Below the pieces are notes generated by a model, which searched no databases, was not told the DNA's origin, and was given only the letters and a program-made list of their open reading frames with translations. From JAKALX01 sp964508715 (lineage in GTDB: Bacteria; Chloroflexota; Dehalococcoidia; Tepidiformales; Tepidiformaceae): 64,000 bases of DNA. The DNA lies in NCBI GenBank assembly GCA_964508715.1, contig CAZDUX010000010.1, positions 62,001-126,000 of the forward strand, given 5' to 3'. Within the stretch, counting starts at the first letter, position 1. Each line of letters starts with the position of its first letter. The translations under genes and the position numbers were made by a program. Shown one piece after another: positions 25,767 through 34,870 of the stretch.

Positions 25767-25980
25767 GGTGCTTTCCCCCTGTATTCTCCGGTTGATTCCA
25801 GGGCGCGAAAGCCCGGGACAACCGAAGCTTGAGCGGACAGTAGGCATCGGTGATGCCGATGTCAATGATAGGTTCGTTAAATGGACATACCATCCCTAAC
25901 GAGCGTGCAGTCTGCTTCCCGAATCTGAATCGCAGCTTCTGCCCAGGGGACAGAGCGGGAGATCCTACCGACTCAATTCA
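25767..25980. other. Intergenic region before the binding-protein gene
   Basis: No gene found. CATCGG-TGATG-CCGATG (25845-25861) forms a dyad that could be an operator or hairpin in the leader. I searched it for a tRNA-Sec gene because selB is adjacent and found none. Confidence 0.45.
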
Positions 25981-27864
25981 CTACCGAAGGACGCGGATAT
26001 CGCCCTCTCGGCGCGTGATGCGGAGGGCATCGAGATGTTCGAGGAACGCCTGGGCGTATTTCCGGCTCGTGCCAAACAGATCGCGTGTCTCGGCCAGCGT
26101 GATGGAGCCGGCCGCTGCAATGTGGCGCCTCACCATCTCCACCATCTCATCGAAGATAGCCGCCGCGAAGATGATGCCAGCACCGGTGTCGATGATGCGT
26201 CGCTGCTCGGCGAGATACGCAATGAGCCCCGGCTCGGGGAGGTTTTCGGTGGGAGGGCTGAAGCGCCCCGATTCGAGTGCTTCCAGGAAGGCGTCGACTG
26301 CCTGCTGCTGGTGGGCCGAGAGTTGCGGCCGGTAACCCGGCAGGGTAATGCCCCGGGCGGGCTGTTCTTGGAGCCTGCTTGTTACGATGGACTCGGAGAG
26401 CGCGAGTTCGAACGCATCCGGGTCGAGGCGGGCGCTCCCGCGAACGTGTTCTCGGGGGGCTGTGGCGCGCAGAGGGTTCGCGTCGAAGTAGTCGCGCACA
26501 GCGTTCTCGAGGCGGTCGACAGCAGCACCCAGCCAGGTGCTCGAAACGAGCCGTCCATTCTGCACCGATAGAGCCCCGGCGCCGGCGAGATCCGCGATGG
26601 CAGCATCGAACAGGTTGGGTTCGAGGCCGAGCACATCCCGGGCCTGCTCGGATGACATTGGTCCGCCGAGCAGCAGGTCGGCGAGGCGCTCCGCGGGTGA
26701 ACCTGCCAACTGCCGTTCAAGCGAGGCGATCGTCCCGGCCGCATTTCGGCGATGGCGGCGCGGATTGAGGGCGACGATTATCCCGCCGGCAGCAGTCTCG
26801 TTCGAGGTACGGACGATGCAGTGATCCCCGGTGAGCACGGCTACCGGGTCGTTGAGCACCACCTGTGCCCACGCTGTCTCGCCGGGTTTGAGCGCCTCGC
26901 AGTCGAGGAGGCGAAGCTTCGCCTCGGACTCGGCCGTAGCCGAGAGGAATGTGACCCCCGCATCGTGTGCAAGCGGATGGGTGAGTATCGCCGGGGCGGT
27001 AAGGCGGACGTCAACAGCGTGGACGAGGCCCAGCGTCCCTGGCGTACTGAGGACCATCCCGCGCGATACCTCCTCGGCGTGGATACCCGAGACGTTGACG
27101 GCAGCACGCGTGCCGGGATCGAGATGGCTCACCTTCGTGCGGTGGCGCTGGAGTCCGCGAATCCGGCCGCGAAGGCCACCCGGCTGGAGCTCGACATCCT
27201 GTCCACTTTGGAGCACCCCGTCGAGCAGCGTACCGGTAACGACGGTGCCAAATCCCTGGACAGTGAATGCACGGTCGATGGGCAGGCGGGGACGGTGGAG
27301 GTCGCGCTTCGCAGGCGTCTGATCGAGGGCGTGGTCGATAGCCGCCTCGAGGCTATCGAGACCGGCGCCGGTAACCGCAGAAACACGAAGTCGTGGACTG
27401 GCGGCGAACCGGCTGCCTTTGAGTGTGTCATCGAGCTCGGCTTCAACGAGGTCGAGGTACTCGGGTTCAACGAGGTCGGCCTTGGTGAGGACGACGACCG
27501 CTGCAGGGATATCGAGGAGTTCGAGAATGGCGAGATGCTCACGCGTCTGGGGCATCGGCCCTTCGTCGGCCGCGATGACGAGGAGGGCGAGATCGATTCC
27601 GCCCGCGCCTGCAAGCATGTTCTTGATGAACCGCTCGTGACCAGGCACGTCGACGATGCTCACTTCGCGGCCAGAAGGGAGGCTCAACCAGGCGAAGCCA
27701 AGGTCGATCGTGAGGCCACGAACCTTCTCTTCGCGGAGGCGGTCTGGATCGATGCCGGTTAGCGCCTGCACGAGTGTGCTCTTGCCATGGTCGACGTGGC
27801 CCGCCGTACCGATTACGTGGGCAGACGATGTCACCTGACCCTTTGGGGAGCTTTTCGCAGGCAT
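25981..27864 (-). CDS. selB: Selenocysteine-specific elongation factor SelB
   Basis: A 627-residue EF-Tu-like GTPase. G1 is GTAGHVDHGKST, G3 DVPGHERF, G4 TKAD; domains II and III follow, then about 250 residues of winged-helix repeats that bind the SECIS hairpin in mRNA (the last ends SRKYAQAFLEHLDALRITRREGD). SelB carries Sec-tRNA to UGA codons, so this organism probably makes selenoproteins. The start is the ATG of MPAKSSPKG. No selA, selC or selD lies in this window. The divergent neighbour is a molybdenum hydroxylase operon, which is not itself a known Sec enzyme in this gene set. Confidence 0.96.
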   Translation of the reverse strand: MPAKSSPKGQVTSSAHVIGTAGHVDHGKSTLVQALTGIDPDRLREEKVRGLTIDLGFAWLSLPSGREVSIVDVPGHERFIKNMLAGAGGIDLALLVIAADEGPMPQTREHLAILELLDIPAAVVVLTKADLVEPEYLDLVEAELDDTLKGSRFAASPRLRVSAVTGAGLDSLEAAIDHALDQTPAKRDLHRPRLPIDRAFTVQGFGTVVTGTLLDGVLQSGQDVELQPGGLRGRIRGLQRHRTKVSHLDPGTRAAVNVSGIHAEEVSRGMVLSTPGTLGLVHAVDVRLTAPAILTHPLAHDAGVTFLSATAESEAKLRLLDCEALKPGETAWAQVVLNDPVAVLTGDHCIVRTSNETAAGGIIVALNPRRHRRNAAGTIASLERQLAGSPAERLADLLLGGPMSSEQARDVLGLEPNLFDAAIADLAGAGALSVQNGRLVSSTWLGAAVDRLENAVRDYFDANPLRATAPREHVRGSARLDPDAFELALSESIVTSRLQEQPARGITLPGYRPQLSAHQQQAVDAFLEALESGRFSPPTENLPEPGLIAYLAEQRRIIDTGAGIIFAAAIFDEMVEMVRRHIAAAGSITLAETRDLFGTSRKYAQAFLEHLDALRITRREGDIRVLR

Positions 27865-28030
27865 GCTGTATCGATAACGCTACCGGCAGGAGTCGCCGGC
27901 TGTCGATGACGGTGTACGAAGCTCCCCAACCGGGAGCCGCTGAACGGTTCAAGACAAGGGCGGTTCAGCCAGATATGATCCCGATTACCAATCCAGCCCT
28001 GGCCACCGGCCACCACACCCAGGAGGGTGC

Positions 28031-28900
28031 ATGGAAGCGTTCGACTACGTTGCGCCACGGTCGCTGCCCGAGGTCTTCAGCCACCTCGGCAACGGCCAGC
28101 GCACGCTCTTTCTGGCGGGAGGAACCGATGTCATCGTGCAGTTGCGCGAAGGCCGAAAGCACTGCGGCCAGCTCATCGACCTGAAACACGTGCCGGAGCT
28201 CATGGGCTTTGGCTTCAGCCCCGATGGCACGCTGGAAATCGGGGCAGCAACGCCGCTCGCGGAGATCTACGAAAATCCTGAGGTGCGGCGGCGGCTCCCG
28301 GGTCTCGTCGACGCAACATCGCTCATCGGCAGCGTGCAGATCCAGTCGCGCGCGAGCCTGGGCGGCAACCTGTGTAACGCCAGCCCGGCCGCCGATTCGA
28401 CGCCAGCACTGATGGCCCTCGGCGCGCGCGTGGTTGTCGCTTCGGCGGATAGCCGCCGGGAGATCCCGGTCGAGGACCTCATGGCCGGACCAGGCAAGAA
28501 CTCGCTGCACGAGGGTGAAATCCTGTTGCAGGTGCGGATTCCGCAGCAGCCGGCACATTCGGGGACGCGCTACATTCGGTTCATCCCGCGAAACGAGATG
28601 GACATCGCCGTGGTTGGCGTCGGTGCGCGCATCACGCTCTCGGGTGATGGTGACCGGGTAGAGAACATCCGGCTGGCGCTCGGCGCGGTAGGCCCCACGG
28701 CAATCCTTGTCGATACCAGCAACCTGGCGGGAAAGGCCCCGAATGACGAGACGTTCGAGTTGGCGGGCGAACTGGCTGCTGCCGCTGCCCGCCCCATCGA
28801 CGACATGCGCGGGGGAGTGGCCCAGCGGCGTCAGCTCGCCAGCGTGCTCACCGTCCGCGCCCTGCAGGGGGCGCTCCAGCGAGCCCAGGAGGCGCGGTAA
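28031..28900 (+). CDS. Molybdenum hydroxylase FAD subunit (XDH/CoxM type)
   Basis: The 289-residue subunit carries the two FAD-binding patterns of the family: FLAGGTDVIVQL near residue 36 and SLGGNLCNASPAAD near 112, followed by the CO-dehydrogenase flavoprotein C-terminal domain. It passes electrons from the iron-sulfur subunit to the final acceptor. AGGAGG lies five bases before the ATG. The order FAD - 2Fe2S - Mo subunit in one operon matches coxMSL-type clusters; the enzyme's substrate is set by the large subunit. Confidence 0.93.
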   Translation: MEAFDYVAPRSLPEVFSHLGNGQRTLFLAGGTDVIVQLREGRKHCGQLIDLKHVPELMGFGFSPDGTLEIGAATPLAEIYENPEVRRRLPGLVDATSLIGSVQIQSRASLGGNLCNASPAADSTPALMALGARVVVASADSRREIPVEDLMAGPGKNSLHEGEILLQVRIPQQPAHSGTRYIRFIPRNEMDIAVVGVGARITLSGDGDRVENIRLALGAVGPTAILVDTSNLAGKAPNDETFELAGELAAAAARPIDDMRGGVAQRRQLASVLTVRALQGALQRAQEAR

Positions 28901-28903
28901 CTT

Positions 28904-29389
28904 ATGCCACGAACACACGTCCAGACGCACCTGAACGGTACCGAAATCGACTTTCTCTGCGAGCCGCGCCAGAGCCTCCTCGAGGTCCTGCGCGATGAAC
29001 TCGGCCTGACAGGTTCGAAGGAGGGCTGCAACAACGGCAACTGCGGCGCCTGCACGGTGATCCTCAACGGCCGGATGGTCAACTCGTGTTGTGTGCTGGC
29101 AGTCGAGGCCGAAGGCGCGGATGTGCAGACGATCGAAGGGCTGGCCCAGGGCGAGCAGCTTCACCCCCTGCAGCAGGCGTTTCTGAACGAAGCGGCACTC
29201 CAATGTGGCATCTGCACTCCCGGGTTCATCATGGCCTCGAAGGCGTTACTCGAGCGTGAGCCAAATGCCAGCGAGGACCGCATTCGTCACTGGTTGGCAG
29301 GGAATCTCTGTCGCTGCACGGGTTATGACAAGATTATTCGTGCGGTACTCGGGGCGAAAGACAGCATGCAAGAGGTGAACCAGGGATGA
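28904..29389 (+). CDS. Molybdenum hydroxylase 2Fe-2S subunit (CoxS/XdhC-like)
   Basis: A 161-residue subunit with two [2Fe-2S] clusters. The N-terminal plant-type cluster site is KEGCNNGNCGACTV with its fourth Cys in NSCC; the C-terminal cluster site is CGICTPGF and NLCRCTGYDKI. Electrons pass from the molybdenum centre through these clusters to FAD. The start is three bases after the preceding stop and the end overlaps the large-subunit start by four bases (ATGA), so translation is coupled. Confidence 0.95.
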   Translation: MPRTHVQTHLNGTEIDFLCEPRQSLLEVLRDELGLTGSKEGCNNGNCGACTVILNGRMVNSCCVLAVEAEGADVQTIEGLAQGEQLHPLQQAFLNEAALQCGICTPGFIMASKALLEREPNASEDRIRHWLAGNLCRCTGYDKIIRAVLGAKDSMQEVNQG

Positions 29390-31650
29390 CCACCATCGAC
29401 AAACCCGGGTACAGCGTCATCGGGACCCGGCCAGTGCGCCCGGACGGCGTCGAGAAGGTAACGGGAAAGGCACAGTACGGCGCCGACGTTCGCCTGCCCG
29501 GGATGATCCACGGGCGCATCCTGCGCAGCCCGCACGCCCACGCGCGCATCCTTTCCATCGACACGAGCGAGGCGGAGAAGCACCCCGGCGTGTTTGCAGT
29601 CGTCACCCACAAGGACTTCCCGCTCGCCGACGACCGCGTGGAGGAGATCGGCGAGAGTGCCGTAAACCTTCGCGAACTCATCAGCAATATCCTTGCTTCG
29701 GAGAAGGCGCTCTATCGCGGGCATGCAATTGCAGCGGTGGCGGCCATCAACGGGCATGTGGCAGAAGAAGCGCTGGCCAGGATCAAGGTGGAGTACGAGG
29801 TGCTGCCCCCGGTGCTCGATGTGCGGGATGCGATGCGCGAAGATGCTCCGCTGCTCAGCGAAAAGCGATTCACGAAGAGCATGGGCGGCACGGTGAGCGA
29901 GAAGCCCAGCAATATCGCCAGTTACAACCAGTTCAAGGGTGGGGACGTCGAGAAGGCGTTCGCAGAAGCAGACGCCGTGGTCGAACGCGAATTTCGCACC
30001 AAAATGGTGCACCAGGGGTATATCGAGCCGCACAACGCCACAGCAAGCTGGAATGCCGATGGGACCGTCACCATATGGACGTCGACGCAGGGAGCTTTCT
30101 CGGTGCGAAACCAGGTGGCAGAGGTGCTTCGGCACCCGGTTGCCAGCATCAAGGTGATACCGATGGAGATCGGTGGCGGCTTTGGCGGGAAGTTGCCGAT
30201 CTACCTCGACCCGGTGGCGGCGCTGCTCTCACGTAAGAGTGGCCGGCCCGTCAAGGTAGTGATGAATCGCACGGAGGTGTTCGAAGGAAGCGGACCAACG
30301 AGCGGGACATGGATCAAGGTCAAGCTTGCGGCCAGGGATGGGAAACTCACCGCCGCACAGGTAACGCTTGCCTACGAAGCAGGTGCATTCCCGGGATCGC
30401 CAGTTGGCGCGGGGTCGATGACGATGCTTGCTCCGTACAACCTCGAGAACTTCGAAATCAATGCCTACGACGTGGTGGTGAACAAGCCGAAGGTCGCGGC
30501 ATACCGCGCGCCCGGATCCCCGGCGGCCGCGTTTGCAGGCGAATCGGCAATGGACGAACTGATCCACGAGATCGGCGCCGACCCGCTGCAGTTCCGGCTC
30601 GACAACGCTTCCCACGAGGGCACCCGGATGGTGACCGGCCAGCCCTTCCCACGGGTAGGCAATGAGGAATGCGTGCGCGCGGCGATTGCAACCCCGCACT
30701 GGCAATCACCAATCGAGGGGCCGTACCGCGGGCGTGGCGTCGCATCGGGGTACTGGTTCAACGGTGGCATGCAGTCGAGCGTGACAGCCGCGGTCAACAA
30801 CGACGGCACCATTAACCTCATCGAGGGCTCGACGGATATCGGCGGGACCCGCGCATCGCTCGCGATGCAGATGGCCGAGACGCTCGGCGTCCCCTACGAG
30901 GACGTGCGGCCCGTGGTTGGGGATACCGACTCGGTTGGCCACAACGACGTAACCGGTGGTAGCCGGACGACGTTCGCAACCGGAATGGCGGTGTTCGAAG
31001 CTGGCCTCGACATCCGTACGCAGATGGTTCAGCGTGCGGCGAAGCTATGGGGGGTTCAACCCGAGGACGTCGTCTACGAGAACGGCGGTCTCCGCTGCAC
31101 GAAGGATTCGACGAAGGAACTCACCTTCAGGGAGATGGCGGGGCAGTCCGCCCGCACGGGCGGACCAATCGTCGGGAAGGCGTCGCTCGTGGCTCGCGGT
31201 GTGGGCGGGGCGTTCGGCACACACATCGTCGACGTCGAAGTGGACCCGGAAACCGGGAAGGTCGATATCCTGCGCTACACAGCCGTCCAGGATGTTGGTA
31301 CGGCCATCCATCCGGCATACGTCGAGGGCCAGATCCAGGGCGGAGTGGTGCAGGGCATCGGCTGGGCGCTCAACGAGGAGTACATCTACGACGACAACGG
31401 CCGGATGCTCAATTCGAGCTTCCTCGACTACCGGATGCCAACGACGCTCGACGTCCCGATGATCGATACGGTCCTGGTCGAGGTGCCGAATCCGGGCCAC
31501 CCGTACGGAGTGCGGGGCGTGGGCGAAGTGCCGATCGTGCCGCCGCTGGCGGCCGTTGCCAACGCCATTGCCGACGCAACGGGGCACCGCTTCACCGAGC
31601 TTCCAATGTCACCGCGACGGATCGTCGAGGAACTCCAGGGGCTGGAGTAG
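29386..31650 (+). CDS. Molybdenum hydroxylase large subunit, molybdopterin-binding
   Basis: The 754-residue subunit binds the molybdenum-pterin cofactor. It has the N-terminal aldehyde-oxidase domain (VTGKAQYGADVRLPGM), the MoCo domain (EIGGGFGGKLPIYLDP), the loop AYRAPGSPAAAFA and the conserved catalytic Glu in RGVGEVPIVPP. It lacks the AYRCSFR loop of genuine CO dehydrogenase, so it is a generic xanthine-dehydrogenase-family hydroxylase acting on an unidentified aldehyde, purine or aromatic substrate. ATGA overlap with the iron-sulfur gene and a strong terminator behind it delimit the operon. Membership of the family is firm; the substrate is not. Confidence 0.93.
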   Translation: MTTIDKPGYSVIGTRPVRPDGVEKVTGKAQYGADVRLPGMIHGRILRSPHAHARILSIDTSEAEKHPGVFAVVTHKDFPLADDRVEEIGESAVNLRELISNILASEKALYRGHAIAAVAAINGHVAEEALARIKVEYEVLPPVLDVRDAMREDAPLLSEKRFTKSMGGTVSEKPSNIASYNQFKGGDVEKAFAEADAVVEREFRTKMVHQGYIEPHNATASWNADGTVTIWTSTQGAFSVRNQVAEVLRHPVASIKVIPMEIGGGFGGKLPIYLDPVAALLSRKSGRPVKVVMNRTEVFEGSGPTSGTWIKVKLAARDGKLTAAQVTLAYEAGAFPGSPVGAGSMTMLAPYNLENFEINAYDVVVNKPKVAAYRAPGSPAAAFAGESAMDELIHEIGADPLQFRLDNASHEGTRMVTGQPFPRVGNEECVRAAIATPHWQSPIEGPYRGRGVASGYWFNGGMQSSVTAAVNNDGTINLIEGSTDIGGTRASLAMQMAETLGVPYEDVRPVVGDTDSVGHNDVTGGSRTTFATGMAVFEAGLDIRTQMVQRAAKLWGVQPEDVVYENGGLRCTKDSTKELTFREMAGQSARTGGPIVGKASLVARGVGGAFGTHIVDVEVDPETGKVDILRYTAVQDVGTAIHPAYVEGQIQGGVVQGIGWALNEEYIYDDNGRMLNSSFLDYRMPTTLDVPMIDTVLVEVPNPGHPYGVRGVGEVPIVPPLAAVANAIADATGHRFTELPMSPRRIVEELQGLE

Positions 31651-31670
31651 GCCTGCATTACTGGATCTCC

Positions 31671-31710
31671 TGACGGGCCGGCCACCAGTTGGCCGGCCCG
31701 TCATTCGTTT
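31671..31710 (+). terminator. Strong rho-independent terminator
   Basis: GACGGGCCGGCCA, loop CCAGT, TGGCCGGCCCGTC (13 pairs plus a closing T-A), then TTCGTTT. It closes the hydroxylase operon; the next small gene starts 14 bases later and thus depends on readthrough or its own signal. Confidence 0.92.
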
Positions 31711-31724
31711 CGAGGAATCAACTT

Positions 31725-31991
31725 ATGGCCATGGTCATCATCCCGGCGGCACTACGCGAGATGTGCGCTGGCATGTCGAAAGTCGAGGTGCCGGGTGCGA
31801 ACATCGGCGAGGTTCTCCGTGAAATCAATGCGCGCTATCCGGGTTTCTATGAGCGCGTCGTCGAGAGCGGGCGCATCCGGCCCGAACTGGCCATAGCGAC
31901 GGATGGAGAGATCCTCAGCCTGGCGTTGCACGACGCGGTGGGGCCGAATGCCGAGATCGCGATCGTGCCGGCGATCGGCGGGGGCGCGTAG
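31725..31991 (+). CDS. MoaD/ThiS-type ubiquitin-like sulfur carrier
   Basis: An 88-residue beta-grasp protein starting at ATG behind GAGGAA. Sequence VEVPGANIGEVLREINARYPGFYERV and the tail IAIVPAIGGGA fit the MoaD/ThiS superfamily, whose C-terminal Gly-Gly is adenylated and thiocarboxylated to donate sulfur. Here the tail ends GGGA rather than GG, so a C-terminal residue would need to be removed, or it works differently. Its position behind a molybdenum hydroxylase suggests a role in cofactor sulfuration or a related sulfur transfer. A second, conventional MoaD is encoded near 35.7 kb. Confidence 0.8.
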   Translation: MAMVIIPAALREMCAGMSKVEVPGANIGEVLREINARYPGFYERVVESGRIRPELAIATDGEILSLALHDAVGPNAEIAIVPAIGGGA

Positions 31992-32052
31992 CCAGACAAG
32001 AGGGTCATCGACGCGGCGTTCGGCCATAACAGCGAGCGGCCCAGGTGTTCCT

Positions 32053-34806
32053 CTACCCCATCGCACCCCAGTTGCGGCCCTGCTTGAGGTCGACCTTGAG
32101 CGGCACCTTGAGCCGGATGCTCGCGGGCATGATGCGTGTGGCGAGTTCACGGATCGCCTCCACCTCATCGGCCGGGCACTCGAAGATGAGCTCATCGTGG
32201 ACCTGGAGGATCATGCGGCTCCGGAGTTGGCGGTCGCGAAGTTCGGCGTCGACTTTGATCATGGCCACCTTGATGATATCCGCTGCGGTGCCCTGGATGG
32301 GCATGTTGATGGCTTCGCGCTCGGCGGCGCTGCGCACCTGGAAGTTGGTGGAGCGAATGGCAGGGAGCCAGCGGCGGCGGCCGAAGAGCGTCTCGGCGTA
32401 GCCCTTCTCGCGGGTGAACGCGAGGATGGTCTTCTGCCAGTCGGCGATGCCGGGGAAGTTCGCGTAGTACGAAGCGATGAACGCCTCGGCCTCCTGGCGG
32501 CTCATGCCGGTGCGGCTGGCGAGACCGAATTCGCCCATGCCGTAGGCTATGCCGAAGTTCACCATCTTCGCCGTGTCACGCATCTGGCGAGTTACCTCGT
32601 CGGGTTGGACACCGTAGACGGTTGCCGCGGTTGCACGGTGGATATCCTGGTCGGCGAGAAAGGCATCGATGAGCCCCTTATCGCCAGTGATATCGGCAAG
32701 GACGCGAAGCTCGATCTGGGAATAGTCGGCGGCGACGAACCAGGCGTCATCGAAAAAGGACGCGACGAATGCACTGCGAATGTCGCGGCCAGCGTCGGTG
32801 CGTACCGGGATGTTCTGGAGGTTCGGGTTCGTGCTGCTAAGGCGGCCCGTGGACGCGATCGTTTGTTGGAAATCCGTATGAACGCGGCCGTCCTCGGCAA
32901 CCGTGCCGGGGAGAGCGTCGCAGTAGGTTGATTTGAGCTTGGTCAGCCCACGGTATTCGAAGATGAGGTCGATGATCGGGCTGATCGGCTTGAGCGCTTC
33001 CAGGGCACGCTGGTCGGTACTGTATCCCTGCGTTGTTTTCCGGCTCTTCGGCAGGCCGAGTTCCTTGAAGAGGACATCACTGAGCTGCTGCGGGCTGCCG
33101 ATATTGAATTCGTGGCCAACCATCGCGTAGATCTCGCGTTCGGCGCGCTCGATATCCGCTGACATGGTGCGTGAGAGATCGCGCAGAACGGCGATATCGA
33201 GCGCGACGCCAACCTGCTCCATGCGATACAGCACGGGAACGAGCGGAAGCTCCATCTCGGCAAAGAGCGGCCACTGTCCCCGTTCGTTGAGCTGTGCTTC
33301 GAGCTGTAGCCGAATACGGAGGAGCATTTCAGCCTGCTGGCAGGCATATTCCGTCACCTGCTCAATCGGCGCCTGGGCCAGCGAGATCGTGTTTCGTCCC
33401 GAGCCCGTGAGCGACTGCAGTGCCACCAGCTCGATACCCATCCGCTCGTTGATGAGTGCCCCGAGGGTTTGCGATGTCTCGCCGAGGAGGAAAGCGGCGA
33501 TGTTCACGTCGAAACTGGGGGTCGAGAGGGTCATGCCCACGCGCTCGAGCTGGTGCATGAGCCCCTTGGCACCGTAGGTAGTCACGTCGAAGGCCGGATC
33601 GGCCAGGAAGGGAGCGAGGGCATCACGGACAGTGCCCAGCGGGAGCTGGGTCTGCGCCACGTCCATGCGCGGGACGTGGCCCACCGGGACATACCACGCC
33701 TTCCCCGGCGCAGTGGCGAACGCGAGGCCAAGGAGCAGGTGATGGGAGGTGTCGCCTGCGGTGGAGAGCGCGGTGAAGCCGAAGCACTTCTCCGCCTTCA
33801 GCGCATCGACAAGCGCGGCGAGGGACTCCTCGTCCGCTACCCTGGCATATTCGATTATGACGTCGTCTTCCGGTGGTGCGGCCGCCGTCTGCGTGCCGTT
33901 CCCAAGCGCTTCGGGCAGGCGCTGGATGAGGCTGCGGAATTCAAGTTCTCGAAAGAAGTCCATCACCCGGTTGCGGTCGTAATCGCGGACCCGGCTCTGC
34001 TCGATATCGAACTCAATAGGAAGGTCGGTGCGGATGGTGACGAGACCGACGTTCGCCCTGGCCCGCTCCTCGCCGTCCTTGAGCTTCTGCCGCATCGAGG
34101 GGCTCTTCACGAGTTCGATGTTCCGGTAGATATCATCAACGTGGCCGAACTGGCGGATGAGGTCGGTGGCTGTCTTGTCGCCGACGCCCTTGATCCCCTC
34201 GACGTTGTCGCTCGTGTCCCCCTTGAGCGCCTTGAAGTCGATCATGAACTTCGGGCTGAAGCCGTAGCGCTCGGCCGCTTTCGCCTCGTCATAGATAACG
34301 ACATCGCGTTGATAGGGGCGGAACATGAAGACGTTGACGTTGGGGCCGATGAGCTGGATGAGGTCGGTATCGAGGGTCACGAGGTAGGTCTCGATACCCT
34401 GCTCGGCGGCACGGCGGGAGATGGTTCCCGCGACATCGTCGGCTTCGTAACCGGGGAACTCGAACACCGGGATGCTGAAACAGTCGAGCATCTCGCGGAC
34501 ACGCTCCATCTGGGGGAGGAGGTCGGGAGGCGTTTCGCGGCGAGTCGCCTTGTAGGCCTCGCTGGCTTCGTGGCGAAACGTTTTTCCACCCGCGTCCCAG
34601 GCCGCCACGATATGCGTCGGCTGGAGCATCTCGAGGACGCGAATGAGTGACTCCGCGTAGCCGTACGTCGCGTAGGTAGGCTCGCCTTTCGAGCTGGTGA
34701 GTGGATTGGGGACAGAGCCGAGGGCAAAGAACGCGCGGAAGAGGATGCCGTGGGAGTCGAGGATGACGAGCCGGGGCCTGCCGGACGGGGTAGAAGGTGC
34801 AGTCAC
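32053..34806 (-). CDS. polA: DNA polymerase I
   Basis: A 917-residue Pol I from a GTG start; the 71-residue reading upstream is discarded because TATAAT stands six bases before this GTG. Domains: 5'-3' exonuclease (GYEADDVAGTI, KGVGDKTATDLI), a 3'-5' exonuclease-like domain and the polymerase (motif A DYSQIELRVL, motif B RDTAKMVNFGIAYGM, motif C VHDELIF). In the exonuclease region the DxE metal-ligand motif of E. coli (FDTE) reads FTAL and the later YxxxD is gone, so proofreading is almost certainly lost, as in Taq polymerase. The O-helix Phe that discriminates against ddNTPs is retained. It acts in repair and Okazaki-fragment processing. Confidence 0.96.
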   Translation of the reverse strand: MTAPSTPSGRPRLVILDSHGILFRAFFALGSVPNPLTSSKGEPTYATYGYAESLIRVLEMLQPTHIVAAWDAGGKTFRHEASEAYKATRRETPPDLLPQMERVREMLDCFSIPVFEFPGYEADDVAGTISRRAAEQGIETYLVTLDTDLIQLIGPNVNVFMFRPYQRDVVIYDEAKAAERYGFSPKFMIDFKALKGDTSDNVEGIKGVGDKTATDLIRQFGHVDDIYRNIELVKSPSMRQKLKDGEERARANVGLVTIRTDLPIEFDIEQSRVRDYDRNRVMDFFRELEFRSLIQRLPEALGNGTQTAAAPPEDDVIIEYARVADEESLAALVDALKAEKCFGFTALSTAGDTSHHLLLGLAFATAPGKAWYVPVGHVPRMDVAQTQLPLGTVRDALAPFLADPAFDVTTYGAKGLMHQLERVGMTLSTPSFDVNIAAFLLGETSQTLGALINERMGIELVALQSLTGSGRNTISLAQAPIEQVTEYACQQAEMLLRIRLQLEAQLNERGQWPLFAEMELPLVPVLYRMEQVGVALDIAVLRDLSRTMSADIERAEREIYAMVGHEFNIGSPQQLSDVLFKELGLPKSRKTTQGYSTDQRALEALKPISPIIDLIFEYRGLTKLKSTYCDALPGTVAEDGRVHTDFQQTIASTGRLSSTNPNLQNIPVRTDAGRDIRSAFVASFFDDAWFVAADYSQIELRVLADITGDKGLIDAFLADQDIHRATAATVYGVQPDEVTRQMRDTAKMVNFGIAYGMGEFGLASRTGMSRQEAEAFIASYYANFPGIADWQKTILAFTREKGYAETLFGRRRWLPAIRSTNFQVRSAAEREAINMPIQGTAADIIKVAMIKVDAELRDRQLRSRMILQVHDELIFECPADEVEAIRELATRIMPASIRLKVPLKVDLKQGRNWGAMG

Positions 34807-34812
34807 GATGGG

Positions 34813-34818
34813 ATTATA
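34813..34818 (-). promoter_or_regulatory. -10 box TATAAT before polA
   Basis: TATAAT-CCCATC-GTG on the minus strand: a perfect -10 six bases before the GTG, the clearest leaderless promoter in the window. Upstream lies the short repeat GGGCGAAT twice. Confidence 0.8.
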
Positions 34819-34870
34819 GCGAGAGGGGAGAGGGCGAGAGGGCGAATGGGCGAATGGGCCAGGGGACGTT

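Noticed and set aside
25767..28030. tRNA-Sec gene near selB
   Set aside because: I searched both flanking intergenic regions on both strands and found no long acceptor/extra arm with a GGTTCGA-type T-loop.
29386..31650. Aerobic CO dehydrogenase large subunit
   Set aside because: The loop is AYRAPGSP rather than AYRCSFR, so only the wider molybdenum hydroxylase family can be claimed.
33469..34650. Plus-strand open frame across polA
   Set aside because: The minus strand has all the motifs of DNA polymerase I; the plus-strand product has none.
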